Notes: generated by a model not told the origin, from the letters alone. 64,000 bases of DNA from Rhizobium sophorae (GCF_013087515.1 NZ_JABFCN010000012.1:62001-126000); one strand, 5' to 3'. Shown: positions 25,115 through 33,992, numbered from the stretch's first letter. Made by a program: numbers and translations.

Positions 25115-25741
25115 TCAGGCGGCGTCCGTCTGCCGATCACCGTCGGTGCCCTGTCCCCGGAATGCCTGCAGCATGAGGTCGAGAAGCTCCTTGGTGGGCT
25201 CGCTGCAGAAGAGGATTTCAGAAATCTGCTTGATGCTCTCATCCGGCAGCTCCCACCATTTGAGCTGCATCATGAGATCGCGGATTTCAGGATTGAAGCG
25301 GTATCTTATGTGCCGAGCCGGATTACCGCCCACGATCTCGAAAGGCTCGACATCCTTATAAACATGCGAGCGGGCGGCGATGACCGCGCCATCGCCGATG
25401 GTAACGCCCGAAAGGATGGTGGCTCCGAAGCCGATCCAGACATCGTTGCCGATAACAACGTCGCCCTTCGTGCCGCTCGGCTGTTTGATCCCCTCGCCGC
25501 CGAGTTGCGACAAAAATTTCGCATGTCCGAAAGGATAGGTCGTGAAGCAGTTGGTCTTATGCTCGCCACCAAGCAGGATACTCACATCCATGGCCACGGA
25601 GCAGAACCTGCCGACCCGCAACGACGCGCCCTGGTCGTAGGTGAACACCTTGGTCCCCAAAACGCCGTAGGAATACTTTCCGATATATACGCGGCTCGCC
25701 CCGAATTCGAGTACGCGATCCTCAGCTACTGCATCATCCAT
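25115..25741 (-). CDS. CatB-related O-acetyltransferase (hexapeptide-repeat, XAT type)
   Basis: 208 residues. A left-handed beta-helix is built from hexapeptide repeats (VVIGNDVWIGFGATILSGVTIGDGAVIAARS), followed by the family C-terminus VGGNPARHIRYRF. The catalytic His is likely in LLGGEHKTNCFTTYPF. Relatives acetylate chloramphenicol, streptogramins, or surface sugars; with no resistance context a surface-sugar or unknown acceptor is as likely. It is 110 bases downstream of the aldolase gene on the same strand and convergent with the methyltransferase gene. Confidence 0.8.
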   Translation of the reverse strand: MDDAVAEDRVLEFGASRVYIGKYSYGVLGTKVFTYDQGASLRVGRFCSVAMDVSILLGGEHKTNCFTTYPFGHAKFLSQLGGEGIKQPSGTKGDVVIGNDVWIGFGATILSGVTIGDGAVIAARSHVYKDVEPFEIVGGNPARHIRYRFNPEIRDLMMQLKWWELPDESIKQISEILFCSEPTKELLDLMLQAFRGQGTDGDRQTDAA

Positions 25742-25851
25742 AGACGGTCCCCCAATTGCGGGAGATTGTGCCGGGCAAAGCTTTCGCGAAGCTTGGGTCG
25801 ACGCAACAAATGCGTGTCAGGTAGGGAACTGCGCAATGAAGCGCGCTCCGA

Positions 25852-26646
25852 CTAACTTCCCGAAGCGATCCTGCGGGCGGCATTGATGGCGCGGCGGGCG
25901 CCGGAGCGCAGCTGCGCGGTCTCGGCACCGGCAATGACCAGATCGAAGCCGAATTTCAGCAGTTCGCCGGCCCGCTCGCCGTCGCCGGCGAAGGCGCAGG
26001 CGAATTTGCCGTGGGCGCGGCAGCGCGAAACCGCATGCTGCATCGCGCTGTCGATCTCGGCGGCGTTCGGCGCCACCTGGTCGCCGTTCGAGAGTGCGAT
26101 CGAAAGGTCGGAAGGACCGATGAAAATGCCATCGATGCCGGCAACGCCGAGGATGCCGTCGATCGCCTCGAGTGCAGCCCGGGTCTCGATCATGGCGATG
26201 GCAACGGTGAGCGCGTTGGCGTTCTTCAGATAATCATCGGCCGACAGCCCTGTATGGTTGAGCGCCAGTGACGGTCCCCAGCTGCGCTCGCCAAGAGGCG
26301 GGTATTTTGTGGTCTTGACGAAGGCTTGCGCGTCTTCAACCGAATTGATCATCGGCGCGATGATGCCGGAGGCGCCGGCATCGAGCAGGCGCGAGGCGGA
26401 GGCGAAATCACCGACTGGTATGCGCGCCAGCGCCGGCTTGCCGGCAAGCCGCACCTGGGCGACGGCGTTCGCTGCCGAGGGCATGTCCCACATGCCGTGC
26501 TGCATATCCAGCACGATGGCGTCGAAGGCCTCCTGCGCCAGGTGATTGGCGAGCGTGGCGTCGGGAATACCGATCCAGGCGGAGATCATGCCGCCCCGGT
26601 GGTGCCTGATCCGGTCCGCAAAGCCGTCTATTTCAGCTGCGCTCAT
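25852..26646 (-). CDS. HpcH/HpaI family class II aldolase
   Basis: 264 residues. HpaI-type aldolases cleave 4-hydroxy-2-oxo acids to pyruvate or related keto acids and an aldehyde, using a divalent metal. D47-M-Q-H50-G holds the catalytic His. GERSWGPSLALNH matches the GxRG loop, METAL-binding residues lie in AMIETRAAL (Glu) and GIFIGPSDLS (Asp), all in family order. No sugar-acid dehydratase or dehydrogenase adjoins it, so the substrate is unclear. The start is ATG 26646. Confidence 0.88.
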   Translation of the reverse strand: MSAAEIDGFADRIRHHRGGMISAWIGIPDATLANHLAQEAFDAIVLDMQHGMWDMPSAANAVAQVRLAGKPALARIPVGDFASASRLLDAGASGIIAPMINSVEDAQAFVKTTKYPPLGERSWGPSLALNHTGLSADDYLKNANALTVAIAMIETRAALEAIDGILGVAGIDGIFIGPSDLSIALSNGDQVAPNAAEIDSAMQHAVSRCRAHGKFACAFAGDGERAGELLKFGFDLVIAGAETAQLRSGARRAINAARRIASGS

Positions 26647-26745
26647 GCCATTCTCCTCAATTCGACAGGCCGTTAGCCGCCAGATATTTCTGCTCGAGGA
26701 ACTTGTCGATGTCGAATTCCCTCAAAGCCATGGACGATTGCCGGC

Positions 26746-26949
26746 TCATCCTCTCCGGCGCAGCCGTGAAACAATGATTGTCACAGCGAGCCCCGCGACA
26801 GCCATTATTATTCCCCAGAGAACCCAGATGCTTTGGTTGATCATGAAACTGGACGCGGGATAGGGAAAATAGCCGCTTCCCTGGGCGATCCAGATGAGTC
26901 CCAACAGGATCATGAGCAGTCCAACGACGTATCCGACGCTTCGCGACAT
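26746..26949 (-). CDS. Small two-helix membrane protein, function unknown
   Basis: 67 residues starting MSRSVGYVVGLLMILLGLIWIAQGSGYFP. Two hydrophobic segments (about 6-24 and 35-57) are separated by a loop with PYPASSFM, and the tail is basic (SRLRRRG), so the ends are probably cytoplasmic. Similar small proteins are common in rhizobia and have no known function. ATG 26949 is chosen because the hydrophobic segment begins right after it; an ATG at 26982 would add 11 residues. Confidence 0.65.
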   Translation of the reverse strand: MSRSVGYVVGLLMILLGLIWIAQGSGYFPYPASSFMINQSIWVLWGIIMAVAGLAVTIIVSRLRRRG

Positions 26950-27069
26950 GCTTCGCCCCTTCCCTATGAATCGATGCCACAATGTCGATCGGCGTCGGTC
27001 ATGACAAGGCTTCTCTCCTGAGCGCGAACATATTCCGGATGCAATGACGCGCCGGCCTCCGTCCGAATG

Positions 27070-27972
27070 TCATGTCCTGCCGACTTCATCCACCAGCCAG
27101 TTGCTGAGCCTTTCGCTATCAACATTTGCCGATCGCGGCGGTATCAGCCAGTAACCGCGGTCGCGGGCCTCGATAACCGGCCCGGCTTCCACCAGCATGT
27201 GCGTGGACAGAAGCGTATCGACCAGCCCCATCCAGCCGATCGCCACGCCCTGTTCGCTGAGAGCGGCCTGGACGACCAGCGAGTAAGTGTTGAAGCTGAC
27301 ATCACCGCGGCCGGCATGGAGATCGCGAGTGACGGAGAATTCAGCAAAATAACTTCGCCAGTCGAACCAGGGCGATGGCATCGGCGAGTCGAGATGGATC
27401 AGGATCGACTTGGCAAGCTGCTGCGGATCGTCGAACGGGCCGTTGCGATCGAGAAAGCCTCGCGTGCAGACGGGCACGACTTCTTCCTTCAGCAGAAGCG
27501 ATCCGATAGCGCCGAATTCCGCCTTTGTGCCGAAAACCACCCCCACATCTGCGTCGTCACGAAAGCCGGGCTCAAGCCTCTGGGTCGCGACGATCTGTAT
27601 ATCCATTTCGGGGTGAAGGAGGCGAAAGCCGTGCATGCGCGGGATCAGCCAAAGCCCCGAAAAGGCATAGTCGGTTCTCAGTCTGACGACCGGCCTTTGA
27701 GCCTCAGCGCGGAAACTGCGCGCCAGGGCATCGATGTCACCAACCGTCTTGGCCGCGACCTGGAAAAGGCGTTCGCCCTCCTCAGTCAACTCGACGCCGC
27801 GGTGCTGTCGACGCAGCAGGGCGACGCCGAACTGCTCTTCCAGCCGCCGAATCTGATAGCTGACGGCGGGCTGCGTGAGGCCGAGAACTGCCGCCGCGGC
27901 CGAAAAGCTGCCGAGCCTTGCGACCTCCGCAAAGACGCGCATCCATCCCAGCTCAGGCCGACGGTCTGGCAT
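27070..27972 (-). CDS. LysR-type regulator, probable choline-sulfate utilisation regulator
   Basis: 300 residues. The N-terminal winged HTH is LGSFSAAAAVLGLTQPAVSYQIRRLEEQFGVALLRR (about 16-52); the effector domain follows. It is divergent from the choline-sulfatase gene with 143 bases between them, the arrangement seen for LysR regulators of betC in Rhizobiales and Pseudomonas. It likely activates betC in response to choline or choline-O-sulfate and represses itself. An ATCAAAA/TTTTGAT inverted repeat lies between the two genes. Confidence 0.85.
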   Translation of the reverse strand: MPDRRPELGWMRVFAEVARLGSFSAAAAVLGLTQPAVSYQIRRLEEQFGVALLRRQHRGVELTEEGERLFQVAAKTVGDIDALARSFRAEAQRPVVRLRTDYAFSGLWLIPRMHGFRLLHPEMDIQIVATQRLEPGFRDDADVGVVFGTKAEFGAIGSLLLKEEVVPVCTRGFLDRNGPFDDPQQLAKSILIHLDSPMPSPWFDWRSYFAEFSVTRDLHAGRGDVSFNTYSLVVQAALSEQGVAIGWMGLVDTLLSTHMLVEAGPVIEARDRGYWLIPPRSANVDSERLSNWLVDEVGRT

Positions 27973-27992
27973 AAAAATTCCTTTTGGTAAGC

Positions 27993-28037
27993 ATCAAAAA
28001 AAGCCATCTTTACAAGCAGGATGATAGTGGTTTTGAT
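27993..28037. promoter_or_regulatory. Inverted repeat in the lysR/betC divergent promoter
   Basis: ATCAAAA (27993-27999) and TTTTGAT (28031-28037) are 7-bp inverted arms with 31 bases between. This could be a bipartite LysR site (recognition and activation half-sites). No firm -35/-10 is assigned. Confidence 0.35.
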
Positions 28038-28115
28038 AAGATCTGCAAATAGCAGTGGGCGTCGACTTCCAGCAAGACCTTCCCCCGCCTTTGAGACCAC
28101 AGGAGACAATTTCGC

Positions 28116-29630
28116 ATGGTGCGTCCGAATATCCTCATCCTGATGGTCGACCAGTTGAATGGCACTTTCTTTCCCGATGGCCCTGCCGATTTTCTGCATG
28201 CGCCGCATCTGAAATCACTGGCAGAGCGTTCCGTGCGCTTCACCAACGCCTATACGGCAAGCCCGCTCTGCGCACCGGCGCGGGCCTCCTTCATGTCCGG
28301 ACAATTGCCGAGTCGAACCCGCGTCTATGACAATGCGGCGGAATTTGCCTCGGACATTCCGACCTATGCGCATCATCTGCGCGCTGCAGGATACCAGACA
28401 GCACTTTCCGGCAAGATGCATTTCGTCGGCCCTGACCAGTTGCATGGCTTCGAGGAACGCCTGACGACGGATATCTACCCGGCCGATTTCGGCTGGACGC
28501 CTGACTATAGCAAGCCGGGCGAACGCATAGACTGGTGGTATCACAATCTGGGTTCGGTCACCGGCGCCGGTATTGCCGAGATCACCAACCAGATGGAATA
28601 TGACGACGAGGTCGCCTACCACGCCGGCCGCAAACTGTTCGATCTCTCGCGCGGTCATGACGAGCGCCCCTGGTGCCTGACCGTCAGCTTCACCCACCCG
28701 CACGACCCCTATGTCGCGCGCCGCAAATTCTGGGACCTCTATGAGGATTGCCCGGCACTGGACCCTGCGGTTGCGCCGATTGCCTTCGAGCGGCAGGACC
28801 CGCACTCACAACGTTTGATGAAAGCCTGCGATCACGCCGGCTTCGACATCAGCGATGAGCAGATCAGGCGGGCAAGGCGGGGCTATTTCGCCAATATTTC
28901 CTATGTCGACGAGAAGATCGGTGACATTCTCGGCGTCCTCGAACGGACCCGCATGGCTGAAAACACGATCATCCTCTTTGCCTCCGACCATGGCGACATG
29001 CTCGGCGACCGCGGTCTCTGGTTCAAGATGAACTTCTTCGAAGGATCGGCCCGCGTTCCGCTGATGATCGCAGCACCCGGCTGGAAGCCCAGACGGATCG
29101 ATCAGCCTGTCTCCACGCTCGACGTGACGCCGACGCTGGCGGGTCTTGCCGGGATCGATATCGCCTCGCTGAAGCCGTGGACCGAGGGCGAAGATCTGGC
29201 AGCGCTTGCCGAAGGCACCGGCAGCCGCAGCCCGGTGCCGATGGAATATGCCGCAGAGGGTTCCGAAGCGCCGCTCGTCTGCATTCGGGATGGCCAATAC
29301 AAACTCTCGCTCTGCGAGAAGGACCCGCCGATGCTGTTTAATCTCGAGGCCGATCCACAGGAGCTCGACAATCTGGCGGCCGACCCGGCGCATGCCGAGA
29401 TCTTGGCAAGGCTTGCCGAACAGGCCGGCCGGCGCTGGAACCTTTCCGATTTCGACGCAGCCGTACGCGAGAGCCAGGCGCGCCGCTGGGTGGTCTATGC
29501 GGCGCTGCGCAATGGGGCCTATTATCCATGGGACTACCAGCCGCTGCAGAAAGCCTCGGAGCGCTATATGCGCAACCACATGGATCTGAACGTGCTGGAG
29601 GAAAACCAAAGGTTCCCGCGCCAGGAATGA
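28116..29630 (+). CDS. betC: Choline-sulfatase
   Basis: 504 residues, matching BetC in length and in sequence: PNILILMVDQLNGTFFPDGPADFLHAP, DIYPADFGWTPDY and ITNQMEYDDEVAYHAG are near-identical to what I know of rhizobial BetC. C52 in SPLCAPARASF is the residue converted to formylglycine (C-x-P-x-R), and FASDHGDMLGD contributes metal ligands. It hydrolyses choline-O-sulfate to choline and sulfate in the cytosol, feeding glycine-betaine synthesis or catabolism. betIBA is not adjacent here, although a GMC dehydrogenase lies at 60343. The divergent LysR gene probably controls it. Confidence 0.93.
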   Translation: MVRPNILILMVDQLNGTFFPDGPADFLHAPHLKSLAERSVRFTNAYTASPLCAPARASFMSGQLPSRTRVYDNAAEFASDIPTYAHHLRAAGYQTALSGKMHFVGPDQLHGFEERLTTDIYPADFGWTPDYSKPGERIDWWYHNLGSVTGAGIAEITNQMEYDDEVAYHAGRKLFDLSRGHDERPWCLTVSFTHPHDPYVARRKFWDLYEDCPALDPAVAPIAFERQDPHSQRLMKACDHAGFDISDEQIRRARRGYFANISYVDEKIGDILGVLERTRMAENTIILFASDHGDMLGDRGLWFKMNFFEGSARVPLMIAAPGWKPRRIDQPVSTLDVTPTLAGLAGIDIASLKPWTEGEDLAALAEGTGSRSPVPMEYAAEGSEAPLVCIRDGQYKLSLCEKDPPMLFNLEADPQELDNLAADPAHAEILARLAEQAGRRWNLSDFDAAVRESQARRWVVYAALRNGAYYPWDYQPLQKASERYMRNHMDLNVLEENQRFPRQE

Positions 29631-29648
29631 GCAAGAAGCGCTGCTGAT

Positions 29649-30509
29649 TTAAGCCGTCTTGCGCGCCGGCGCCTCGCGCAGGAAATCCTCGATGAACGCC
29701 TTCTGCAGCAGGATGCCGTCCCATTCGTCAGGGAAGAAGGGCGAGTCGTAGATCAGCGTGAAGGGACCGTCGTAACCGGCTCTCTCGCACATCTCCAGGC
29801 ACGTGCGGTAATCCTCGGCATCGAGGCCGGCAGTGCCATAATCGGCTTTGGCATGGCAGATTTCCGCCCGGCCCATGATATCGGCAAGGCCCTCGTATTT
29901 CGCTGGCGCCGCCCAGTTGCCGAGGTCGCCGTTGAGACCGACCTTGCCGTCCAGCCGGTCCAGCAGCCAGTTCATTTCGACGGGCGATGGCAGCAGGTCG
30001 AACCAGTTCTCGACGACAACACGCACGCCGCTGCCTTCGGCCTTTCCGGCCAGCCAACTCAGATGGCGCGCGGCGCGGGTAAGGTTTTCCTCCGTCGGCT
30101 TCTGCTTGCCGGCAATGACGCGCATCCTCTCAGCCCCAAGGGTTGCGGCGATGTCGATCCACTCCGCCATCCATTCAACGTCGCGTTCGGCCGTCTCCGG
30201 ATGACTCGGATCACCGTCCTCGACGAGTAGCGTCTGGAACAGTACGTTCGAGGCCGCCATCGCATCGCGCAATTCGCTTATATAGGCGGCGTCGAGGCTC
30301 GGCAGATGGAAGGAACAGACCTCCAGCCGGTTGACGCCGCGTGCCGAGAGCGCCGCCGGCACGTCGATCAGCGCCGCGGCGCCGGGGCCATAGGGTTCCT
30401 TCGCCGCTGCACTTTTCTCGGGATCGGGACTATAGGCATGAACGGCGCCGAGCAGCCGATGCAGCGACCATGTCGAAACCGCGAAACGTCCGTTTTGCAA
30501 AACCTGCAC
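29649..30509 (-). CDS. Sugar phosphate isomerase/epimerase family protein (xylose-isomerase-like TIM barrel)
   Basis: 286 residues of the AP-endonuclease-2/xylose-isomerase-like barrel. Metal ligands are probably E in VVVENWFDL, D in GLNGDLGNW, H in EICHAKADY and the late acidic residue in TLIYDSPF. Relatives include inosose isomerases and hexulose epimerases. The gene is convergent with betC, and is followed upstream by the amidase on the same strand (66-base gap), so the two may be co-transcribed. The substrate is unknown. Confidence 0.75.
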   Translation of the reverse strand: MQVLQNGRFAVSTWSLHRLLGAVHAYSPDPEKSAAAKEPYGPGAAALIDVPAALSARGVNRLEVCSFHLPSLDAAYISELRDAMAASNVLFQTLLVEDGDPSHPETAERDVEWMAEWIDIAATLGAERMRVIAGKQKPTEENLTRAARHLSWLAGKAEGSGVRVVVENWFDLLPSPVEMNWLLDRLDGKVGLNGDLGNWAAPAKYEGLADIMGRAEICHAKADYGTAGLDAEDYRTCLEMCERAGYDGPFTLIYDSPFFPDEWDGILLQKAFIEDFLREAPARKTA

Positions 30510-30575
30510 GTGCTTTCCTCCGGGATCTCCTCATGCCATCAATGGCAACTAAATCCCGGCGGTTCAATTGCCAAT

Positions 30576-31946
30576 TCAGGCAAAATTGTCGCGGATGACC
30601 GCCTCGGCCGCAAGGGCGATCCCCAGCAGCGCCTCATCGCGATGGGCAGTGGCCGAAAGCAGCAGTCCAACAGGCATGCCTGATACACCCGTGCCGCAGG
30701 GAATGGAAACGCCGCACCAGTCGAGGAAATTGCCGAGCGCGGTGTTGCGCAAGGTCTTGTTGTTCGTCGCGAAGAACAGCTCGTCATCCTGCGCCAGCGG
30801 CCCGATCGGCGGAGCGACATGGGCAACAGTGGGAAAGGCGAGCAGCCGGTCGCCGACGAGGCGCTCGACATCGGCGATCAGGCGGCTGCGCGCCTCGAGG
30901 ATCGCTAGGTAATCCGGCAGCGTCGTCTTGCTTCCGAGACGGGTGCGCATGACGACGCGGTGGTCCATCCTGTCCGCGTCCGGTCCGGCCAAGCGTTCCT
31001 GATGAAGTGCGAAAGCCTCCGCCGTCACCAGCGGACCATATCTCGTCATCAGATCGAATATTTCGTTGAAGGCGGGAATGATGGTGCGGGCAACCTTGGC
31101 GCCGGCCTTTTGAAGACGTCCCAAAGCCGCCTCGAACGCGGCGACGACACCGACTTCAGCGCCATCGAAGACGATATTTTCAGGTACGATGAGTTCCAGC
31201 CCTTGCAGGGGATGCGCAACGACATCGGGCGCCGTCAGGCCGCGCATTGCCGCGTCGATCCAGACCGCGTCCCTGACACTGCGGCAGAGCGGCCCCAGCG
31301 AATCCAGGCTCTTTGCCAGCGGATAGACGCCTGCCATTGCGTGGCGGCCGCGCGTTGCCTTGTAGCCGACGATGCCGTTGAAGGCGGCGGGAATCCGCAC
31401 CGAGCCGCCGGTATCGGTGCCCATGGCGACCGGCACCAGTCCGGCCGCGACGGCGACACCGGCGCCGGAGGATGAGCCGCCCGGAATGCGCGGGAGATCG
31501 AGGCTTCGCGGATTTACCGGCGTGCCGTAATGCGGATTGATGCCGAGGCCGGAAAAGGCGAATTCGCTCATATTGGTGCGTCCGACGGCGACCATGCCCG
31601 CCTGCCTGAGCAAAGCTACGACAGCCGCGTCGCGCTTGGCCGGCATATCCTCTGCCAGAACGACGGAACCCGCTGTCGTCGGCAAGCCTTCAATGTCGAA
31701 GAGATCCTTCCAGGCAATCGGAATGCCGTCCAGCAATCCAAGCGAGCGCCCTTCCCGCAGACGTCTCGAGGAGGCGCGCGCCTCCTCCATCGCCCGGCTT
31801 TCGAGCAATGTGGTGAAGACCGCCTTGTCGGCATAATTCGCGATGGAATCGAAGACCGCCTCGGCCACTTCGACCGGATCGGCCGCGCCACCTTGAATGA
31901 GGACGGAAAGCTGCGCGACCGACATCGCGCCGAAGGATTTGCTCAT
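30576..31946 (-). CDS. Amidase signature family enzyme
   Basis: 456 residues. The Ser-cisSer-Lys triad is visible: Lys in GIPIAWKDLFDIEGLPTTAGS, cis-Ser and nucleophile Ser in PGGSSSGAGVAVAAG...GTDTGGSVRIPAAFNGIVGYKAT. Such enzymes hydrolyse carboxamides; no GatB/GatC partner is near, so it is not the tRNA amidotransferase. I use ATG 31946 (MSKSFGAMSVAQL); the frame remains open to 32027 and a hairpin (31953-31981) sits just before this start, leaving some doubt about the true start. Confidence 0.85.
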   Translation of the reverse strand: MSKSFGAMSVAQLSVLIQGGAADPVEVAEAVFDSIANYADKAVFTTLLESRAMEEARASSRRLREGRSLGLLDGIPIAWKDLFDIEGLPTTAGSVVLAEDMPAKRDAAVVALLRQAGMVAVGRTNMSEFAFSGLGINPHYGTPVNPRSLDLPRIPGGSSSGAGVAVAAGLVPVAMGTDTGGSVRIPAAFNGIVGYKATRGRHAMAGVYPLAKSLDSLGPLCRSVRDAVWIDAAMRGLTAPDVVAHPLQGLELIVPENIVFDGAEVGVVAAFEAALGRLQKAGAKVARTIIPAFNEIFDLMTRYGPLVTAEAFALHQERLAGPDADRMDHRVVMRTRLGSKTTLPDYLAILEARSRLIADVERLVGDRLLAFPTVAHVAPPIGPLAQDDELFFATNNKTLRNTALGNFLDWCGVSIPCGTGVSGMPVGLLLSATAHRDEALLGIALAAEAVIRDNFA

Positions 31947-31952
31947 GGGACT

Positions 31953-31981
31953 GTCCAGAAGAGAGATGTTCCTCTCTGGAC
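31953..31981 (-). other. Hairpin just upstream of the amidase start
   Basis: On the minus strand GTCCAGAGAG and the complementary CTCTCTTCTGGAC form a stem of about 10 bp with a three-base bulge. The AGAGAGG within it resembles an SD, so the hairpin could limit translation. This is a fold seen by eye. Confidence 0.4.
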
Positions 31982-32184
31982 TACCCCGGATCATTCCGGT
32001 GAACCAGAGCTTCACGATATTTTGCATTTATTGGTACGATTTCTTGAACACTGAGTTTGGATATCGCCCCTTCAATTGCCACGATCGAAGACACACATGC
32101 TGCCCGCATGCGAAGCCGGTTCGGCATGAGGGTGAGAGTTTGCTCTGAGAACTCGGCTGCGCATGTGTTGCAGGAGTAATTAAA

Positions 32185-32499
32185 ATGACAGATTGTGAAA
32201 CTTTAAGCCGTCGCCAGGATATGGTGACCCTCCATGTAAAAGAGGACGAAACCGCCGGTTTAGGCGAGCGCGATTATGTAGATCATGTCAGCGCCCAGAA
32301 ACTTTCGGCCTTCGAGCGCATTGTCGTGGTCGGAGCGCTGGTTCTCTTGAGCTTTGCGGGTTTTGCCGCATATTCTTCCGGCAATACGGACCCGATGACA
32401 ACATCGGCCATTGCCGCCCCGGCCGGCGATAACATGCCGCCGCATCCGGCCTACGGCCATTGCCGCGATAGCAGCCCCTACGCTGAGAGGGTTTGCTGA
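32185..32499 (+). CDS. Small single-span membrane protein, function unknown
   Basis: 104 residues. A hydrophilic N-terminus of about 44 residues is followed by one transmembrane segment (IVVVGALVLLSFAGFAAY, about 46-63), and a short extracytoplasmic tail with two cysteines (GHCRDSSPYAERVC). Codon use is like that of the neighbours. The two tail cysteines could form a disulfide. No domain is recognised. Confidence 0.5.
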   Translation: MTDCETLSRRQDMVTLHVKEDETAGLGERDYVDHVSAQKLSAFERIVVVGALVLLSFAGFAAYSSGNTDPMTTSAIAAPAGDNMPPHPAYGHCRDSSPYAERVC

Positions 32500-32571
32500 T
32501 AGCAAAACATATTGCCGGGCGTGGAAACCTTTGCCCAGGCTGCATCGACAGCAGGAAAAGGGAAAAGGACC

Positions 32572-33012
32572 ATGGCCGGCGACATCGACTACAAGCTTCA
32601 CCGCTTCATCGACGCCCAGAACGGCGTCTACGAGCGGGCGCTCTTAGAGCTGAAGGCCGGACGCAAGACGTCCCACTGGATGTGGTTCATCTTCCCGCAG
32701 ATCGCCGGTCTCGGTACGTCCGCGATGGCCGAAAAATATGCGATCCGCTCGGCCGAGGAAGCCGCCGCCTATCTCGCCGATCCCATTCTCTCAAGCCGGC
32801 TGCTGCGTTGCGTCGAGGCGATCCTGTCGGTGGACGGCCGATCGGCGCACGAAATCCTGGGTTCACCCGACGACCTCAAGCTGCGCTCGTCGATGACCTT
32901 GTTTGCCGCGATCAGCGACCATGGTTCGCCCTTCCACAGGGTGATCGAGCATTTCTATCAGGGAATATTCGACGAACGGACGATGGAAATCCTTAGCGCC
33001 AGCACAGACTGA
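32572..33012 (+). CDS. DUF1810 family protein
   Basis: 146 residues. The family motif region is LHRFIDAQNGVYERALLELKAGRKTSHWMWFIFPQIAGLG, typical of DUF1810 (a small helical cytosolic family, one member of which has been crystallised but not assigned a function). The end FYQGIFDERTMEIL is also typical. ATG 32572 gives normal length; upstream in-frame codons at 32512 are not conserved in character. Confidence 0.87.
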   Translation: MAGDIDYKLHRFIDAQNGVYERALLELKAGRKTSHWMWFIFPQIAGLGTSAMAEKYAIRSAEEAAAYLADPILSSRLLRCVEAILSVDGRSAHEILGSPDDLKLRSSMTLFAAISDHGSPFHRVIEHFYQGIFDERTMEILSASTD

Positions 33013-33053
33013 CTTTATGCCGGTCGGCTTAAAATCTGTTGCAAATTAAATAG

Positions 33054-33242
33054 TTATCGGCCCGGCCTGCTCTCCAGCGTGGCAATTTCCTCGGAAATTT
33101 CGCTCAGCCGCTGACGCAGATCGCTGTCGGTGCCGTCATCGACTTCTTCCTCGCCGAAACAATAGCGCGCATCATGGAGCTCCAGCTTGGCTTCGAGCTC
33201 GGCGCGCTTGGCATATAGGCGTTTGAGATAGACGTAGTTCAT
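33054..33242 (-). CDS. Small coiled-coil protein, function unknown
   Basis: 62 residues starting MNYVYLKRLYAKRAELEAKLELHDARYCFGEEE. Two heptad-rich helices (about 5-26 and 40-58) are separated by an acidic loop, suggesting a helical hairpin. GGAGG lies 7 bases upstream of ATG 33242. The longer frame to 33410 runs over the tetR 3' end and is not used. Confidence 0.6.
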   Translation of the reverse strand: MNYVYLKRLYAKRAELEAKLELHDARYCFGEEEVDDGTDSDLRQRLSEISEEIATLESRPGR

Positions 33243-33324
33243 CTCCCTGCCTCCACATTGCCCTCGGGTTAGTGTGAAAACGGCATGGAAGCGGTAAGGT
33301 TCCCCTCCCACACACTTGCGGTGG

Positions 33325-33948
33325 TCAGGCGAAAGAAGCGATCGCCGCGTGGCAGGCCTTGGCGAAATGACCGCAGCAGCCGGCAGCGCCCATGGCCTGA
33401 CGGCTGACACGTGCGCCCTCGAGCAGCAGCGTCAATGTATCGGCAAGAAGCTGGGGTTCGCGCGCGCCGGCCGCCGAACAGAGCGCGGCCAGGCGATCAC
33501 GCTGTTCGGCCTTGTGCCGCTCGATCATTTCGTGGGCTGGATGGCCCTCGCCCTTCAGCTCGATGGCGGCATTGGCGAGATCGCAGCCGGCGGGCTCGCC
33601 GTTCAGACATTGCGCCCGCAGCTCCACCCAGGCGTCCAGCTGGGCGCGCGGATTGCCGGGATAGGCCGTCTCCAGATCGCGCCAGATGGCACCCGCCTTT
33701 TCGGAGGCGCGGCGAAGCGTTTCGCAGACGAGTTCGTCCTTCGAGCCGAAATGCCGGTAGAGCGTCATCTTGTTGGTCAGAGCCGCATCGGCAATGGCAT
33801 CGACGCCGATGCCGCGAATGCCGCGCTCGCGGAAAAGCTCCGAGGCGGTCGAGACGATACGCTCCCGCGGCGGGATGCGATCTTCTGGAACGGCTGCGGA
33901 GATTTCATTCGAAGTTTCTGATTTTTTTGCGGACGTAGTCCTTGACAT
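33325..33948 (-). CDS. TetR/AcrR family repressor
   Basis: 207 residues. The N-terminal HTH is in RERIVSTASELFRERGIRGIGVDAIADAALTNKMTLYRHFGSKDELV (about 28-74), and the ligand domain shows Cys-rich stretches (CLNGEPAGCD, GAAGCCGHF). ATG 33948 is used; a TTG at 33951 directly precedes it. It is divergent from the 71-codon gene at 34076, and three overlapping palindromes lie between them, so autorepression plus control of the small gene is likely. The inducer is unknown. Confidence 0.9.
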   Translation of the reverse strand: MSRTTSAKKSETSNEISAAVPEDRIPPRERIVSTASELFRERGIRGIGVDAIADAALTNKMTLYRHFGSKDELVCETLRRASEKAGAIWRDLETAYPGNPRAQLDAWVELRAQCLNGEPAGCDLANAAIELKGEGHPAHEMIERHKAEQRDRLAALCSAAGAREPQLLADTLTLLLEGARVSRQAMGAAGCCGHFAKACHAAIASFA

Positions 33949-33992
33949 CAATGTGACCGATCGGTAACAAATGCATTGTTACTTACCGGTAA
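33942..33992 (+). promoter_or_regulatory. Promoter of the 34076 gene with overlapping TetR palindromes
   Basis: On the plus strand TTGACA (33942-33947), a 17-base spacer and TAACAA (33965-33970) form a promoter. Overlapping it are ACCGATCGGT (33956-33965, perfect palindrome), GTAACAA/TTGTTAC (33964-33982, 7-bp arms) and TTACCGGTAA (33983-33992, perfect palindrome). TetR dimers bound here would cover the -10 and close both genes. Confidence 0.65.
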
